In this document: positions 6,833 through 13,854 of the stretch, one piece after another
Numbering within the stretch: the first letter of the stretch is position 1
Layout: every line of letters begins with the position of its first letter
NCBI GenBank assembly: GCA_910586805.1
Contig: CAJUJC010000007.1
Location: 17,388-34,026, forward strand
Direction of reading: 5' to 3'
DNA: 16,639 bases
Origin: an uncultured Erysipelotrichales bacterium
GTDB lineage: Bacteria > Bacillota_I > Bacilli_A > Erysipelotrichales > Coprobacillaceae
The notes under the pieces: generated by a model
What the model was told of the DNA's origin: nothing
What the model saw: only the letters and a program-made list of their open reading frames with translations
Databases searched by the model: none
Position numbers and translations under genes: made by a program

Positions 6833-7834
6833 TTATTCAGAGTCTCTTGATACATTTAAATGTTGATATGCAAGTTCTGTTGCAATTCTACCCCTTGGAG
6901 TTCTTTTAATTAATCCAGTTTGTAACAAATAAGGTTCATAAACATCTTCCAATGTTGTTGATTCTTCTCCAATAGAAGCTGCCAATGCTTCTAAGCCAAC
7001 AGGTCCACCTCTAAAACGATGAATAATACCTAACAAATATTTATGATCAACATCATCTAACCCCAATTCATCAACTTTTAATCTTTGTAAAGCTTCAATA
7101 GTTCTTTCTTTTGTAATCACTTCATCGCCATTATATTGAGCGAAATCTCTTACACGTCTAAACAAACGATTAGCAATACGTGGTGTCCCTCGTGAACGTT
7201 TTGCAAGTTCTTCTTTAGCTTTATCATCCATTTCCATTTGATAAACATGACTTGTTCTATCAATAATTTTTGTAAGTTCGTTTTCCTTATAATACTCTAG
7301 TTTTGAAACAATACCAAAACGATCACGTAATGGAGAAGATAAATCTCCTGCTCTTGTTGTCGCACCAACCAAAGTAAATGGTGGTAAATCAATGCGAATA
7401 GAACGTGTTGAAGCCTCTTTACCAATCACCACATCCACGCAAAAATCTTCCATAGCTGGATATAAAATTTCTTCTACAACTTTATTCAAACGATGTATCT
7501 CATCAATAAATAAAACATCTCCTGGCTCTAGCGAAGTTAATATAGCAACCAAATCACCTGTTTTTTCAATGCTAGGTCCTGTTGTTGTTTTTAAATGTGT
7601 TCCCATTTCATTAGCAATAATCATTGACATTGTTGTTTTTCCTAAACCTGGTGGTCCATACAACAAAACATGATCTAATGATTCATCTCTTAACTTTGCT
7701 GCTCCTACAAAAACTTTTAAATTTTCTTTCAAATTTTCTTGTCCTACATATTCTTCAAAAGATTGAGGACGCAATTGACTTTCTTCATCTTCTCGATGTT
7801 CATCCACATCTAAAATATCACGATCAAAATCCAT
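6833..7834 (-). CDS. ruvB: Holliday junction branch migration helicase RuvB
   Basis: RuvB is the AAA+ motor that drives branch migration at Holliday junctions as hexameric rings on RuvA. At 333 residues it is full length. It has Walker A GPPGLGKTT (60-68), Walker B DEIH (111-114), sensor-1 region VGATTRAG (156-163), SPLRDRFG with the arginine-finger region (167-174), and the C-terminal winged helix with RFRGGPVGLEALAASIGEE. The start is backed by AGGAGGG overlapping the ruvA stop, only 10 bases upstream, so translation is likely coupled. A short weak hairpin and a T7 run sit just after its stop, before comEA, but are not strong enough to call a terminator. Confidence 0.98.
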   Translation of the reverse strand: MDFDRDILDVDEHREDEESQLRPQSFEEYVGQENLKENLKVFVGAAKLRDESLDHVLLYGPPGLGKTTMSMIIANEMGTHLKTTTGPSIEKTGDLVAILTSLEPGDVLFIDEIHRLNKVVEEILYPAMEDFCVDVVIGKEASTRSIRIDLPPFTLVGATTRAGDLSSPLRDRFGIVSKLEYYKENELTKIIDRTSHVYQMEMDDKAKEELAKRSRGTPRIANRLFRRVRDFAQYNGDEVITKERTIEALQRLKVDELGLDDVDHKYLLGIIHRFRGGPVGLEALAASIGEESTTLEDVYEPYLLQTGLIKRTPRGRIATELAYQHLNVSRDSE

Positions 7835-7844
7835 TGTTTCCCTC

Positions 7845-8411
7845 CTATGTTTTTACTAATAATCCCAGTGCTTTTTTCACATAATCATTCGTACTCATTT
7901 GTTCATGTGAAAACTTATTCATCACTTTATCAATTTCTTGTTTTTTATATCCTAATGCTTGTAAAACTTCAATAGCCTCATCAAACTCTACAGTTGTCAA
8001 AACAGTTTCACTCGAAATCACATTAAACTTACCTTGTAAATCTAAAATGATTTGTTGAGCAGCTTTAGGTCCAATGCCAGGTATTTTCTTTAAGAATGCA
8101 ACATTTTTTGATTCAATAGCTTGAATAATAGCCTCTACATCACCTGTTGCTAAAATTCCTATAGCTGTTTTACACCCTATACCTTTAACCATAATTAATT
8201 TTAAAAACAAATCTTTCTCTTCTTTAGTTAAAAAGCCAAATAATAAAATACCATCTTCTTTAACTTGTTGATAAACATAAACCAAAGTTACCTTTCCTCT
8301 TGTAAATTGATATGGATTAGATACATAAATTAAATAACCAATACCTTGATTATCAACAACTATATGATCTCTTGCCATATCAACAATTGTTCCTTGAATA
8401 TAACTATACAT
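7845..8411 (-). CDS. ruvA: Holliday junction DNA helicase subunit RuvA
   Basis: RuvA binds four-way DNA junctions as tetramers and recruits RuvB. The 188-residue protein has the N-terminal OB-fold domain (MYSYIQGTIVDMARDHIVVD), a central domain with two helix-hairpin-helix motifs (VKGIGCKTAIGIL and IPGIGPKAAQQIILDL), and the C-terminal domain III that contacts RuvB (EVLQALGYKKQEIDKVM to the end). Length is slightly below 200, usual for Firmicutes. It begins the ruvA-hemW run: a strong terminator of the upstream unit and an extended -10 promoter lie immediately upstream, and AGAGGTAGG serves as Shine-Dalgarno sequence. It is separated from ruvB by 10 bases. Confidence 0.97.
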   Translation of the reverse strand: MYSYIQGTIVDMARDHIVVDNQGIGYLIYVSNPYQFTRGKVTLVYVYQQVKEDGILLFGFLTKEEKDLFLKLIMVKGIGCKTAIGILATGDVEAIIQAIESKNVAFLKKIPGIGPKAAQQIILDLQGKFNVISSETVLTTVEFDEAIEVLQALGYKKQEIDKVMNKFSHEQMSTNDYVKKALGLLVKT

Positions 8412-8437
8412 AATACCTACCTCTTTATACTTACGTT

Positions 8438-8446
8438 ATTATAACA
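8438..8446 (-). promoter_or_regulatory. Extended -10 promoter of ruvA
   Basis: On the minus strand TGTTATAAT fits the extended -10 pattern TG-N-TATAAT, with a perfect -10 hexamer at 8443-8438. No good -35 is present at 17 bases (CTCATT, inside the upstream terminator stem), which is tolerable for an extended -10 promoter. Predicted initiation is near 8431, leaving a leader of about 20 bases. It follows directly after the terminator of the DUF554 gene. Confidence 0.65.
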
Positions 8447-8455
8447 TAAATATAT

Positions 8456-8486
8456 AAAAAAATGAGAAGCAATTTCTCATTTTTTA
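8456..8486 (-). terminator. Intrinsic terminator after the DUF554 gene
   Basis: On the minus strand, TTCTCAT at 8468-8462 pairs with ATGAGAA at 8480-8474 around a 5-base loop, extended by A-T pairs to about 12 base pairs, and is followed by a run of seven U residues (8462-8456). The A-rich side overlaps the DUF554 stop codon. The symmetric A/T flanks would also let it work on plus-strand transcripts. It cleanly ends the rplU-DUF554 unit before the ruvA promoter. Confidence 0.85.
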
Positions 8487-9170
8487 CATAAATAAACATA
8501 AAATAATTGGTATAAACATTGTAGGAATATAATTCATTAACTTTAAATTTGTAATTTTTAACAAATTAAGTCCTGTTGCTATAATAACGAGTGATCCAAC
8601 ACATGTCATTTCATTAACAACTGAAGTTGATAATAATGGTGCTGCCCACATAGCAAGCATTGTTAAACTTCCTTGATAGATAAATACGAAAACACTTGAC
8701 AACATCACTCCTAATCCAAGTGTTGATGCAAATATCATAGATGAACAAAAATCTAATGTTGATTTTGTAAATAACATTGTATTATCATTATTCAACCCAG
8801 CATTCAAACATCCAACAATTGTCATAGAACCAACACAAAATAATAAACTAGATGTAACCAATCCTTCAGTCAAAGAATGTTTTTGTCCTTCTTTTCTTTT
8901 GATAAATTTTCTTTCAATCCTATCAAGAAAAGAAGTGACATGTTGATCAATATCCAACCCTTCTCCAATCATAACTCCAATAACCATGGATAAAATCATA
9001 ATTAAAGTGTTTTCTCCTTTAAGAGCTCCTTGAACTCCAATAAACAAAGTACATAACCCAAGAGCCTTCATCATTTGATCAGTCATCTTTTGTGGAATAC
9101 CTTTATTCAAAAACATTCCAATAGAACTTCCAACAAATACTGATATTGTATTAACGATTGTCCCTAACAT
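8484..9170 (-). CDS. DUF554 family integral membrane protein
   Basis: The 228-residue protein begins MLGTIVNTISVFVGSSIGMF and is hydrophobic over most of its length, with several predicted membrane segments (about 1-20, 38-75, 105-125, 140-190 and 200-228) separated by a charged loop with KKRKEGQKH-like character near residues 85-105. The N-terminal pattern, GLCTLFIGVQGAL and SMTIVGCLNAGLNND place it in DUF554, a family of uncharacterised multi-pass membrane proteins (YdfK/YqgA type). Its molecular function is not known to me; a transport role would only be a guess. The ATG is 8 bases after the obgE stop and the Shine-Dalgarno AGGTGA overlaps that stop, so it is co-translated with obgE. A strong terminator follows. 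Confidence 0.85.
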   Translation of the reverse strand: MLGTIVNTISVFVGSSIGMFLNKGIPQKMTDQMMKALGLCTLFIGVQGALKGENTLIMILSMVIGVMIGEGLDIDQHVTSFLDRIERKFIKRKEGQKHSLTEGLVTSSLLFCVGSMTIVGCLNAGLNNDNTMLFTKSTLDFCSSMIFASTLGLGVMLSSVFVFIYQGSLTMLAMWAAPLLSTSVVNEMTCVGSLVIIATGLNLLKITNLKLMNYIPTMFIPIILCLFM

Positions 9171-9178
9171 ATAATCAC

Positions 9179-10465
9179 CTATTCATAAAACTCAAACTCA
9201 AAGTCTAAAATTCTAACAGTATCGCCTGATTGAACACCAGCCACACGTAACGCATCATCTAATCCAATATTACGCATTTTTTGTGCAAAACGCTTCACAC
9301 CATCATCACTTCCAAGAGATGACATTTGAACAATACGTTCAACTTTTTCTCCAGTAATATTCCAATTCCCATTACCTTCATTGTGAATTTCAAAACCAAC
9401 TTCATCTTCACTTTCGAAAGTATATAAGACACTTTGTTCTATTTCTTCCTCTTCATCAATAAATGAAGGTGTTTTATCCAATAAGTCAGCAATAGCATAT
9501 AAAGGTAAATCTACACCTTCTTGAATCAATGCAATGACAGGAAATACAGGAATATCATCACCTAATTGTTCTTTGAATTTCTGTAAATTTTGCTCAGCAT
9601 TTTCTTCATCCATCTTATTAGCAATAATAATTTGAGGTCTTTCTAATAAACGATATTTATATTCTTCTAACTCTTTATTAATTGCTAAATAATCTTCATA
9701 AGGATCTCTACCCTCAGTTCCGCCCATATCAATAATATGAACAATAACTCTACATCTTTCAATATGTCTTAAAAATTGATGACCTAAGCCTTTCCCTTGA
9801 CTAGCTCCTTCAATAAGTCCTGGTAAATCAGCCATAACAAAGGAACGTCCATCTTTTGCTTGAACAACTCCAAGATTTGGAACAATTGTCGTAAAATGGT
9901 AATCAGCAATTTCAGGTCTTGCACGAGAAACAACTGATAAAAATGTTGATTTACCTACTGATGGGAATCCCACAAGACCAACATCAGCTAATAACTTTAA
10001 CTCGATTGTCAAATTAAATTTTTGTCCAGGTTCTCCACGTTCACAAATTGTAGGTGCTGGATTTCGACTCGTTGCAAAGCGTGTATTTCCACGTCCACCA
10101 CGTCCACCTTTAGCAATAACAGCACGTTGCTTATCTTGTGTTAAATCAGCTAAAATCTTACCTGTATCTTCATCATAAATAACAGTTCCTACTGGTACTC
10201 TTAAAATCATATCACTTGCATCAGCACCATGCATCTTTTTCGCCATACCTTGTCCACCAGCTTTTGCCTTATACTCACGATGATAACGGAAATCTAATAA
10301 CGTAGAAAGAGATGTCGTTGCTTCAAAAATAATACTCCCACCTTTTCCTCCATCACCACCTGAAGGTCCACCTTTAGGAACATATGCTTCACGTCTAAAG
10401 GCAACAACACCATCGCCACCTTTTCCTGATTCAACATAAATTTTAACTTTATCTATAAATTTCAT
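9179..10465 (-). CDS. obgE: Ribosome assembly GTPase Obg/CgtA
   Basis: Obg is an essential GTPase acting in late 50S subunit assembly and stress signalling. The 428-residue protein has the glycine-rich Obg fold (1-157), the GTPase domain with G1 GFPSVGKS (166-173), switch-I threonines at 192-193, G3 DLPG (213-216) and G4 NKMD (283-286), and the C-terminal OCT domain (about 350-428). The G5 position reads VIALIQEG, where relatives commonly have ISAxTxEG. I prefer the ATG at 10465-10463 over the in-frame GTG at 10474: it gives the standard MKFIDKVKIYV start and places GGAAGG about 8 bases upstream. It follows the rpmA terminator with no room for a promoter, so expression probably depends on read-through from the rplU promoter. 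Confidence 0.96.
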   Translation of the reverse strand: MKFIDKVKIYVESGKGGDGVVAFRREAYVPKGGPSGGDGGKGGSIIFEATTSLSTLLDFRYHREYKAKAGGQGMAKKMHGADASDMILRVPVGTVIYDEDTGKILADLTQDKQRAVIAKGGRGGRGNTRFATSRNPAPTICERGEPGQKFNLTIELKLLADVGLVGFPSVGKSTFLSVVSRARPEIADYHFTTIVPNLGVVQAKDGRSFVMADLPGLIEGASQGKGLGHQFLRHIERCRVIVHIIDMGGTEGRDPYEDYLAINKELEEYKYRLLERPQIIIANKMDEENAEQNLQKFKEQLGDDIPVFPVIALIQEGVDLPLYAIADLLDKTPSFIDEEEEIEQSVLYTFESEDEVGFEIHNEGNGNWNITGEKVERIVQMSSLGSDDGVKRFAQKMRNIGLDDALRVAGVQSGDTVRILDFEFEFYE

Positions 10466-10484
10466 TCTTTTCACCTTCCTTTAC

Positions 10485-10508
10485 AAAAAAGAACTCCTTT
10501 AGGAGTTC
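10485..10508 (-). terminator. Intrinsic terminator between rpmA and obgE
   Basis: On the minus strand GAACTCC pairs perfectly with GGAGTTC around a 4-base TAAA loop (arms 10508-10502 and 10497-10491), followed by six U residues (10490-10485). It lies just after the rpmA stop and about 20 bases before the obgE start. The shape is that of an efficient terminator, which would lower obgE relative to the ribosomal protein genes. Confidence 0.92.
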
Positions 10509-10512
10509 CTCA

Positions 10513-10794
10513 TTAAGCAGCTGGATAAACAGAAACTTTTTTTCTATCTCTACCAAATCTTTCGAATTTAACAACACCATCTACTTTTGCAAATAATGTG
10601 TCATCTCCACCTTTTCCAACATTTGTACCTGGATGGATTTTAGTTCCTCTTTGTCTATAAATAATAGAACCAGCAGTACAATATTGACCATCAGATAATT
10701 TTGCACCTAATCTTTTTGATTCAGAGTCACGACCGTTCTTAGTAGAACCAACTCCTTTTTTAGAAGCAAATAATTGTAAATTTAATTTTAACAT
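10513..10794 (-). CDS. rpmA: 50S ribosomal protein L27 with cleavable N-terminal extension
   Basis: L27 sits near the peptidyl-transferase centre of the large subunit, its N-terminus reaching the tRNA ends. The 93-residue protein shows GSTKNGRDSESKRLGAK, GSIIYRQRGTKIHPG and DDTLFAKVDGVVKFERFG, all typical. It begins MLKLNLQLFASKKG: the first nine residues are the extension found in Firmicutes L27 and removed by the Prp protease after LQLF, exposing the mature ASKKG end. The Prp gene is immediately upstream, separated by 3 bases, and carries the rpmA Shine-Dalgarno GGGAGG in its last codons. A strong terminator follows. Confidence 0.97.
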   Translation of the reverse strand: MLKLNLQLFASKKGVGSTKNGRDSESKRLGAKLSDGQYCTAGSIIYRQRGTKIHPGTNVGKGGDDTLFAKVDGVVKFERFGRDRKKVSVYPAA

Positions 10795-10797
10795 TGG

Positions 10798-11121
10798 TTA
10801 TACCTCCCTTTGTATTATTTCCAAATAATCTGGATTTGAATCCTCGATAGTTTCTAGAATAGTTACAAGTGTCTCTAGTACCACTTGAATATCACTGTCA
10901 CTATCACCTACTATAATATCAGCAAACCCTTCATCTAACTCATATCCTCCTTGTCCTTGAGAAAAGAATTCTCTTTTTATCATTTCATTAAGAACTCCTG
11001 TCACTGCAACGCTCACACCTGCGCAAATCAAATCTTCACCAGGCTCAGCACTTTGGGCATGACCTTCAATAGTTATACGAACAATTTGTTGTTTATTTGT
11101 TTTAACAAAAACTTTTATCAT
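10798..11121 (-). CDS. prp: Ribosomal-processing cysteine protease Prp
   Basis: Prp (YsxB family) removes the N-terminal extension of L27, a step shown to be essential in Staphylococcus aureus. The 107-residue protein contains IEGHAQSAEPGEDLICAGVS, with the catalytic pair His21 and Cys33, 12 residues apart as in the S. aureus enzyme (His22 and Cys34). The remainder (VSVAVTGVLNEMI, then an acidic C-terminal half) fits the family. The gene sits between rplU and rpmA, its usual place, overlapping the rplU stop by one base (TAATG). The L27 encoded next has the matching cleavage sequence, so enzyme and substrate are made together. Confidence 0.95.
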   Translation of the reverse strand: MIKVFVKTNKQQIVRITIEGHAQSAEPGEDLICAGVSVAVTGVLNEMIKREFFSQGQGGYELDEGFADIIVGDSDSDIQVVLETLVTILETIEDSNPDYLEIIQREV

Positions 11122-11483
11122 TATTCTGCAACTTCAACAGTTTCTTCTGTTGTCTTAGCAGCAGCTTTTCTAGCAGTTTTTTTGATGTCTTTAATCACTA
11201 ATTTTGTATAAGGTTGTCTATGACCTTGTTTTTTGTGGTAATGTTTTTTAGAATTGTATTTATAAACAATAACTTTTTTTTCTTTACCTTGTTTTTCAAC
11301 TTCAGCGCTAACAGTTGCACCTTTAACATAAGGATTACCAATTTTATTAGTTTTATCTCCAATAAATAAAACTTTATCAAAAATATAAGTTTCTCCTTCA
11401 TTTACATCTAATTTTTCTACAAAAATAGTGTCACCAACTTCAACTTTTAATTGTTTTCCACCAGTTTCAATAATTGCGTACAT
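11121..11483 (-). CDS. rplU: 50S ribosomal protein L21
   Basis: L21 binds 23S rRNA in the large subunit. From the ATG at 11483-11481 the protein is 120 residues and starts MYAIIETGGKQLKVEVGD, the standard L21 N-terminus; GKEKKVIVYKYNSKKHYHKKQGHRQPYTKLVI is also diagnostic (quoted here in outline, about residues 67-98). The frame is open for 13 more codons upstream, but that stretch includes the Shine-Dalgarno AGGAGGT (11491-11497), seven bases before the chosen ATG, so the longer form is not real. The C-terminus has an alanine/lysine/glutamate-rich tail (KTARKAAAKTTEETVEVAE) beyond the core. It is first gene of its operon, preceded by a promoter and structured leader, and overlaps prp by one base. 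Confidence 0.97.
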   Translation of the reverse strand: MYAIIETGGKQLKVEVGDTIFVEKLDVNEGETYIFDKVLFIGDKTNKIGNPYVKGATVSAEVEKQGKEKKVIVYKYNSKKHYHKKQGHRQPYTKLVIKDIKKTARKAAAKTTEETVEVAE

Positions 11484-11579
11484 TAAGTGTACCTCCTTCT
11501 TTTTTAATCTCAGACTCGCCAACCAAGGCAGCCAAGCTTTAATACCTCTTATGTGCGGTTGTAGCTAGAGGTCTACAAC
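11484..11579 (-). promoter_or_regulatory. Structured 5' leader of rplU (L21-leader type)
   Basis: The predicted transcript starts at G 11579 and immediately forms a perfect 7-bp hairpin, GTTGTAG (11579-11573) with CTACAAC (11564-11558). Its 8-base loop contains ACCTCT (11572-11567), which is fully complementary to AGAGGT (11549-11544) downstream, giving an H-type pseudoknot. The same loop can also pair with GGAGGT (11496-11491) of the rplU Shine-Dalgarno sequence. Firmicutes are known to carry an L21 leader family upstream of rplU; I infer membership from position and structure, and have not aligned it to the family model. Confidence 0.75.
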
Positions 11580-11585
11580 ATATGC

Positions 11586-11614
11586 ATTTTAGCATTTTAT
11601 ATTGACTTCGTCAA
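11586..11614 (-). promoter_or_regulatory. Sigma-A promoter of rplU
   Basis: On the minus strand TTGACG (11614-11609) and TAAAAT (11591-11586) are separated by 17 bases, with 5 of 6 matches each. The predicted start, seven bases after the -10, is the G at 11579, exactly the first base of the leader hairpin. The -35 lies within a perfect dyad ATTGAC-GAA-GTCAAT (11615-11601). Confidence 0.85.
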
Positions 11615-11646
11615 TGCTTTTTTACAAACATTTTTTATCTAAACTA

Positions 11647-12552
11647 TCATTTTTTTCTTGGGTGAGATTTGTCATAAACTTTCTTTAAGTATTCATTTGT
11701 AACATGAGTATAAACTTGTGTTGTTGATAAATTTTCATGACCTAATAATTCTTGAACTGTTCTTAAATCAACACCGCTTTCTAATAAATGCGTTGCAAAT
11801 GAATGTCTAAATGTATGAGGATGAATTTTTTTTGTTGAATCATAACAAAAAGCAATGCGGTCAACTATATTTTGAACTCCTCGATTCGTTAAAGGTTTCC
11901 CATTTTTATTCACAAAAACAAAATCATGATCTTGTTTTGTTGTATCCATCAGTAAATGCCTATCTTCATTGATATATTCTTTCAAACACTCACTTGCCCA
12001 ATCGTGAAAAGGAACATATCTTGCTTTATTTCCCTTCCCTTGTATCAATAAGACTTGTCTTGAAAAATCAATAGAAGACAATGTTAAATTCACAACTTCT
12101 GAACAACGAAGTCCTGAAGCATACATCAACTCTAACATTGCTTTATTTCTTCTACCAAGTGAACTTTGTGTTTCTATGCTATCTAATAAATCATTCATTT
12201 CATCAATATATAAGAAATCAGGATTTCTTTTTGCTTCTTTTAAGGATTCAATCAAAAGAAATGGATTATCTTTGACATACTCTTCTCGTTGTAAATAACG
12301 ATAAAAAGAACGTAAACTTGTTAATTTATGATTTATAGAAGAATGTGTTAACTTTTGTCCATGCAATTCACTCAAATATCCTCTTAAAAAAGCATATTCA
12401 ACATCTTCAAAACAATTTATATTTTCTTTCATCAAATAATCAATAAACTGTTCTATCTCTCTTTGATAAGATTCTATTGTTAATATTGAATAATTCTTAT
12501 GATACTTTAAATAATCACAATACTCACTCAACAATTCTCTCATTCTTTTCAT
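11647..12552 (-). CDS. xerC: Tyrosine recombinase XerC
   Basis: XerC-type tyrosine recombinases resolve chromosome dimers at dif together with XerD. From the ATG at 12552-12550 the protein has 301 residues: an N-terminal SAM-like core-binding domain (about 1-95) and a catalytic domain with the full set Arg149 (ASGLRCSE), Lys173 (GKGNK), His246 and Arg249 (HPHTFRHSFATHLL), His272 (LLGHENLSTTQ) and nucleophile Tyr281 (VYTHV). The open frame extends 14 codons further into trmFO, but GGAGG at 12565-12569 favours the internal ATG; the ATG at 12543 is another option. It overlaps the end of trmFO by 29 bases. The order topA-trmFO-recombinase is the same as in Bacillus (CodV), which is why I call it XerC rather than XerD. 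No terminator is seen after it. Confidence 0.88.
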   Translation of the reverse strand: MKRMRELLSEYCDYLKYHKNYSILTIESYQREIEQFIDYLMKENINCFEDVEYAFLRGYLSELHGQKLTHSSINHKLTSLRSFYRYLQREEYVKDNPFLLIESLKEAKRNPDFLYIDEMNDLLDSIETQSSLGRRNKAMLELMYASGLRCSEVVNLTLSSIDFSRQVLLIQGKGNKARYVPFHDWASECLKEYINEDRHLLMDTTKQDHDFVFVNKNGKPLTNRGVQNIVDRIAFCYDSTKKIHPHTFRHSFATHLLESGVDLRTVQELLGHENLSTTQVYTHVTNEYLKKVYDKSHPRKK

Positions 12553-13837
12553 CTTGAATAAATGCCTCCATTGCCCTAATAGCACGTGCAGCATAAGCTG
12601 CTTTTTTCTCTTTTTTCTTCACCTTAAACTCTAAATCAGGTAGTATTCCAAAATTAGCCTTCATTGGTTGAAAATCTGTTGTACTTCCATGAGTAATATA
12701 GTAAGCCAATGACCCCATCACTGTTTCTCTTGGAAAAATCAATGGTTTTAATCCTTTCAAATATCTTACCATATTCATACCTGCAACCATTCCACTTTGT
12801 GAAGATTCTACATATCCCTCAACTCCTGTCATTTGTCCTGCAAAAAATAAATCATCTCTATTGATAAATTGATATGTTGGTTTCAAATACTTAGGCGAAC
12901 AAATAAAACTATTACGATGCATAACACCATAACGTACAATCTTTGCATTTTCCAACCCTGGTATCATATGTATAATTCTCTCTTGTTCTCCCCATTTTAA
13001 ATGTGTTTGAAAACCGACAATATTATATAAAGAACCTACTGCATTATCTTGTCTTAATTGCACAACTGCATAAGGTCTTTTTCCATCTTCTTTTTCAAGT
13101 CCAACTGGCTTCATTGGACCAAATAACAAAGTTTGTTCTCCGCGTCTCGCAATTTCTTCAAAAGGCATACACCCTTCAAAAAACTTTTCTTCATAATCAT
13201 GAGGTTTCACAACTTCAGCATGAATTAATTCATGATAGAATGCATCAAACTCATCTTTTGTCATAGGACAATTGATATACTCAGCATCTCCCTTATCATA
13301 ACGAGATTTAAAATATGCCTTAGAAAAATCAATGCTCTCTTTTTCAATAATAGGTGCAGCTGCATCATAAAAATAAAAATACTCTTCTTGTAGTAAATTT
13401 TGAATATCTTTTGATAAAGGTTCACTTGTTAATGGCCCAGATGCAATAATCGTTGGTCCCTCAGGAATCACTTTGACTTCTTCATGAATCACTTCCACCA
13501 AAGGATGTGATGATATATATTCTGTAACAGCTTTAGAAAAACCAATACGGTCAACAGCTAATGAACCTCCAGCAGGAACAGCATGCTGTCTTGCAAATTT
13601 CATAATTAAACTATTATTCATTTGCATTTCTTCTTTCAACACACCAACAGCATTATTAAGTCCATCAGCTCTTAACGAATTTGAGCACACCAATTCAGCA
13701 AAATATTCAGTTTTATGCGCACCTGTACTTTGATGAGGTCTCATTTCGTATAAACGCACAGGTATCCCATTTTCAACTAACTGATGAACTGCTTCAACAC
13801 CAGCTAATCCTGCCCCAATCACATTAACTTTTTCCAT
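12524..13837 (-). CDS. trmFO: tRNA m5U54 methyltransferase TrmFO (folate and FAD dependent)
   Basis: TrmFO makes 5-methyluridine at position 54 of the tRNA T-loop, taking the carbon from methylenetetrahydrofolate and electrons through FAD. The 437-residue protein starts with the dinucleotide-binding motif VIGAGLAG (Gly8, Gly10, Gly13) and contains the cysteines Cys51 (AELVCSNSLR) and Cys223 (EGCMPFEEIA), which correspond to the catalytic Cys53 and Cys226 of the Bacillus enzyme. GQMTGVEGYVESSQSGMVAG near residues 337-356 is the second FAD-contact block of this GidA-like family. AAAGGAG lies at proper spacing before the ATG. It follows topA by 36 bases containing a hairpin terminator, and its end overlaps xerC. 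Confidence 0.96.
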   Translation of the reverse strand: MEKVNVIGAGLAGVEAVHQLVENGIPVRLYEMRPHQSTGAHKTEYFAELVCSNSLRADGLNNAVGVLKEEMQMNNSLIMKFARQHAVPAGGSLAVDRIGFSKAVTEYISSHPLVEVIHEEVKVIPEGPTIIASGPLTSEPLSKDIQNLLQEEYFYFYDAAAPIIEKESIDFSKAYFKSRYDKGDAEYINCPMTKDEFDAFYHELIHAEVVKPHDYEEKFFEGCMPFEEIARRGEQTLLFGPMKPVGLEKEDGKRPYAVVQLRQDNAVGSLYNIVGFQTHLKWGEQERIIHMIPGLENAKIVRYGVMHRNSFICSPKYLKPTYQFINRDDLFFAGQMTGVEGYVESSQSGMVAGMNMVRYLKGLKPLIFPRETVMGSLAYYITHGSTTDFQPMKANFGILPDLEFKVKKKEKKAAYAARAIRAMEAFIQDEKNERIVE

Positions 13838-13854
13838 ATATATACTCCTTTTAT

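Noticed and set aside
6816..6845. Hairpin plus T7 after ruvB as a terminator
   Set aside because: Only a 4-bp AGAC/GTCT stem with a large loop can form; too weak, and comEA starts within 24 bases with its Shine-Dalgarno sequence directly after.
10466..10474. GTG start for obgE three codons upstream
   Set aside because: It overlaps the Shine-Dalgarno GGAAGG; the ATG at 10465 gives the family N-terminus and normal spacing.
11198..11401. 67-codon minus-strand frame inside rplU
   Set aside because: Second frame of the L21 gene, lysine/leucine/isoleucine-only composition, no ribosome binding site; the L21 frame is certain.
11484..11522. Upstream extension of rplU by 13 codons
   Set aside because: The extension includes the Shine-Dalgarno sequence itself and departs from the conserved L21 N-terminus MYAIIETGGKQ.
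1949..13266. All plus-strand open frames in this interval (for example 1949-2152, 2266-2520, 5756-5968, 6448-6723, 7392-7673, 7624-7884, 10951-11211, 12081-12275, 13003-13266)
   Set aside because: Each lies opposite a well-identified minus-strand gene, has leucine, phenylalanine and histidine-rich composition expected of antisense reading in AT-rich DNA, and shows no Shine-Dalgarno sequence or family motif.
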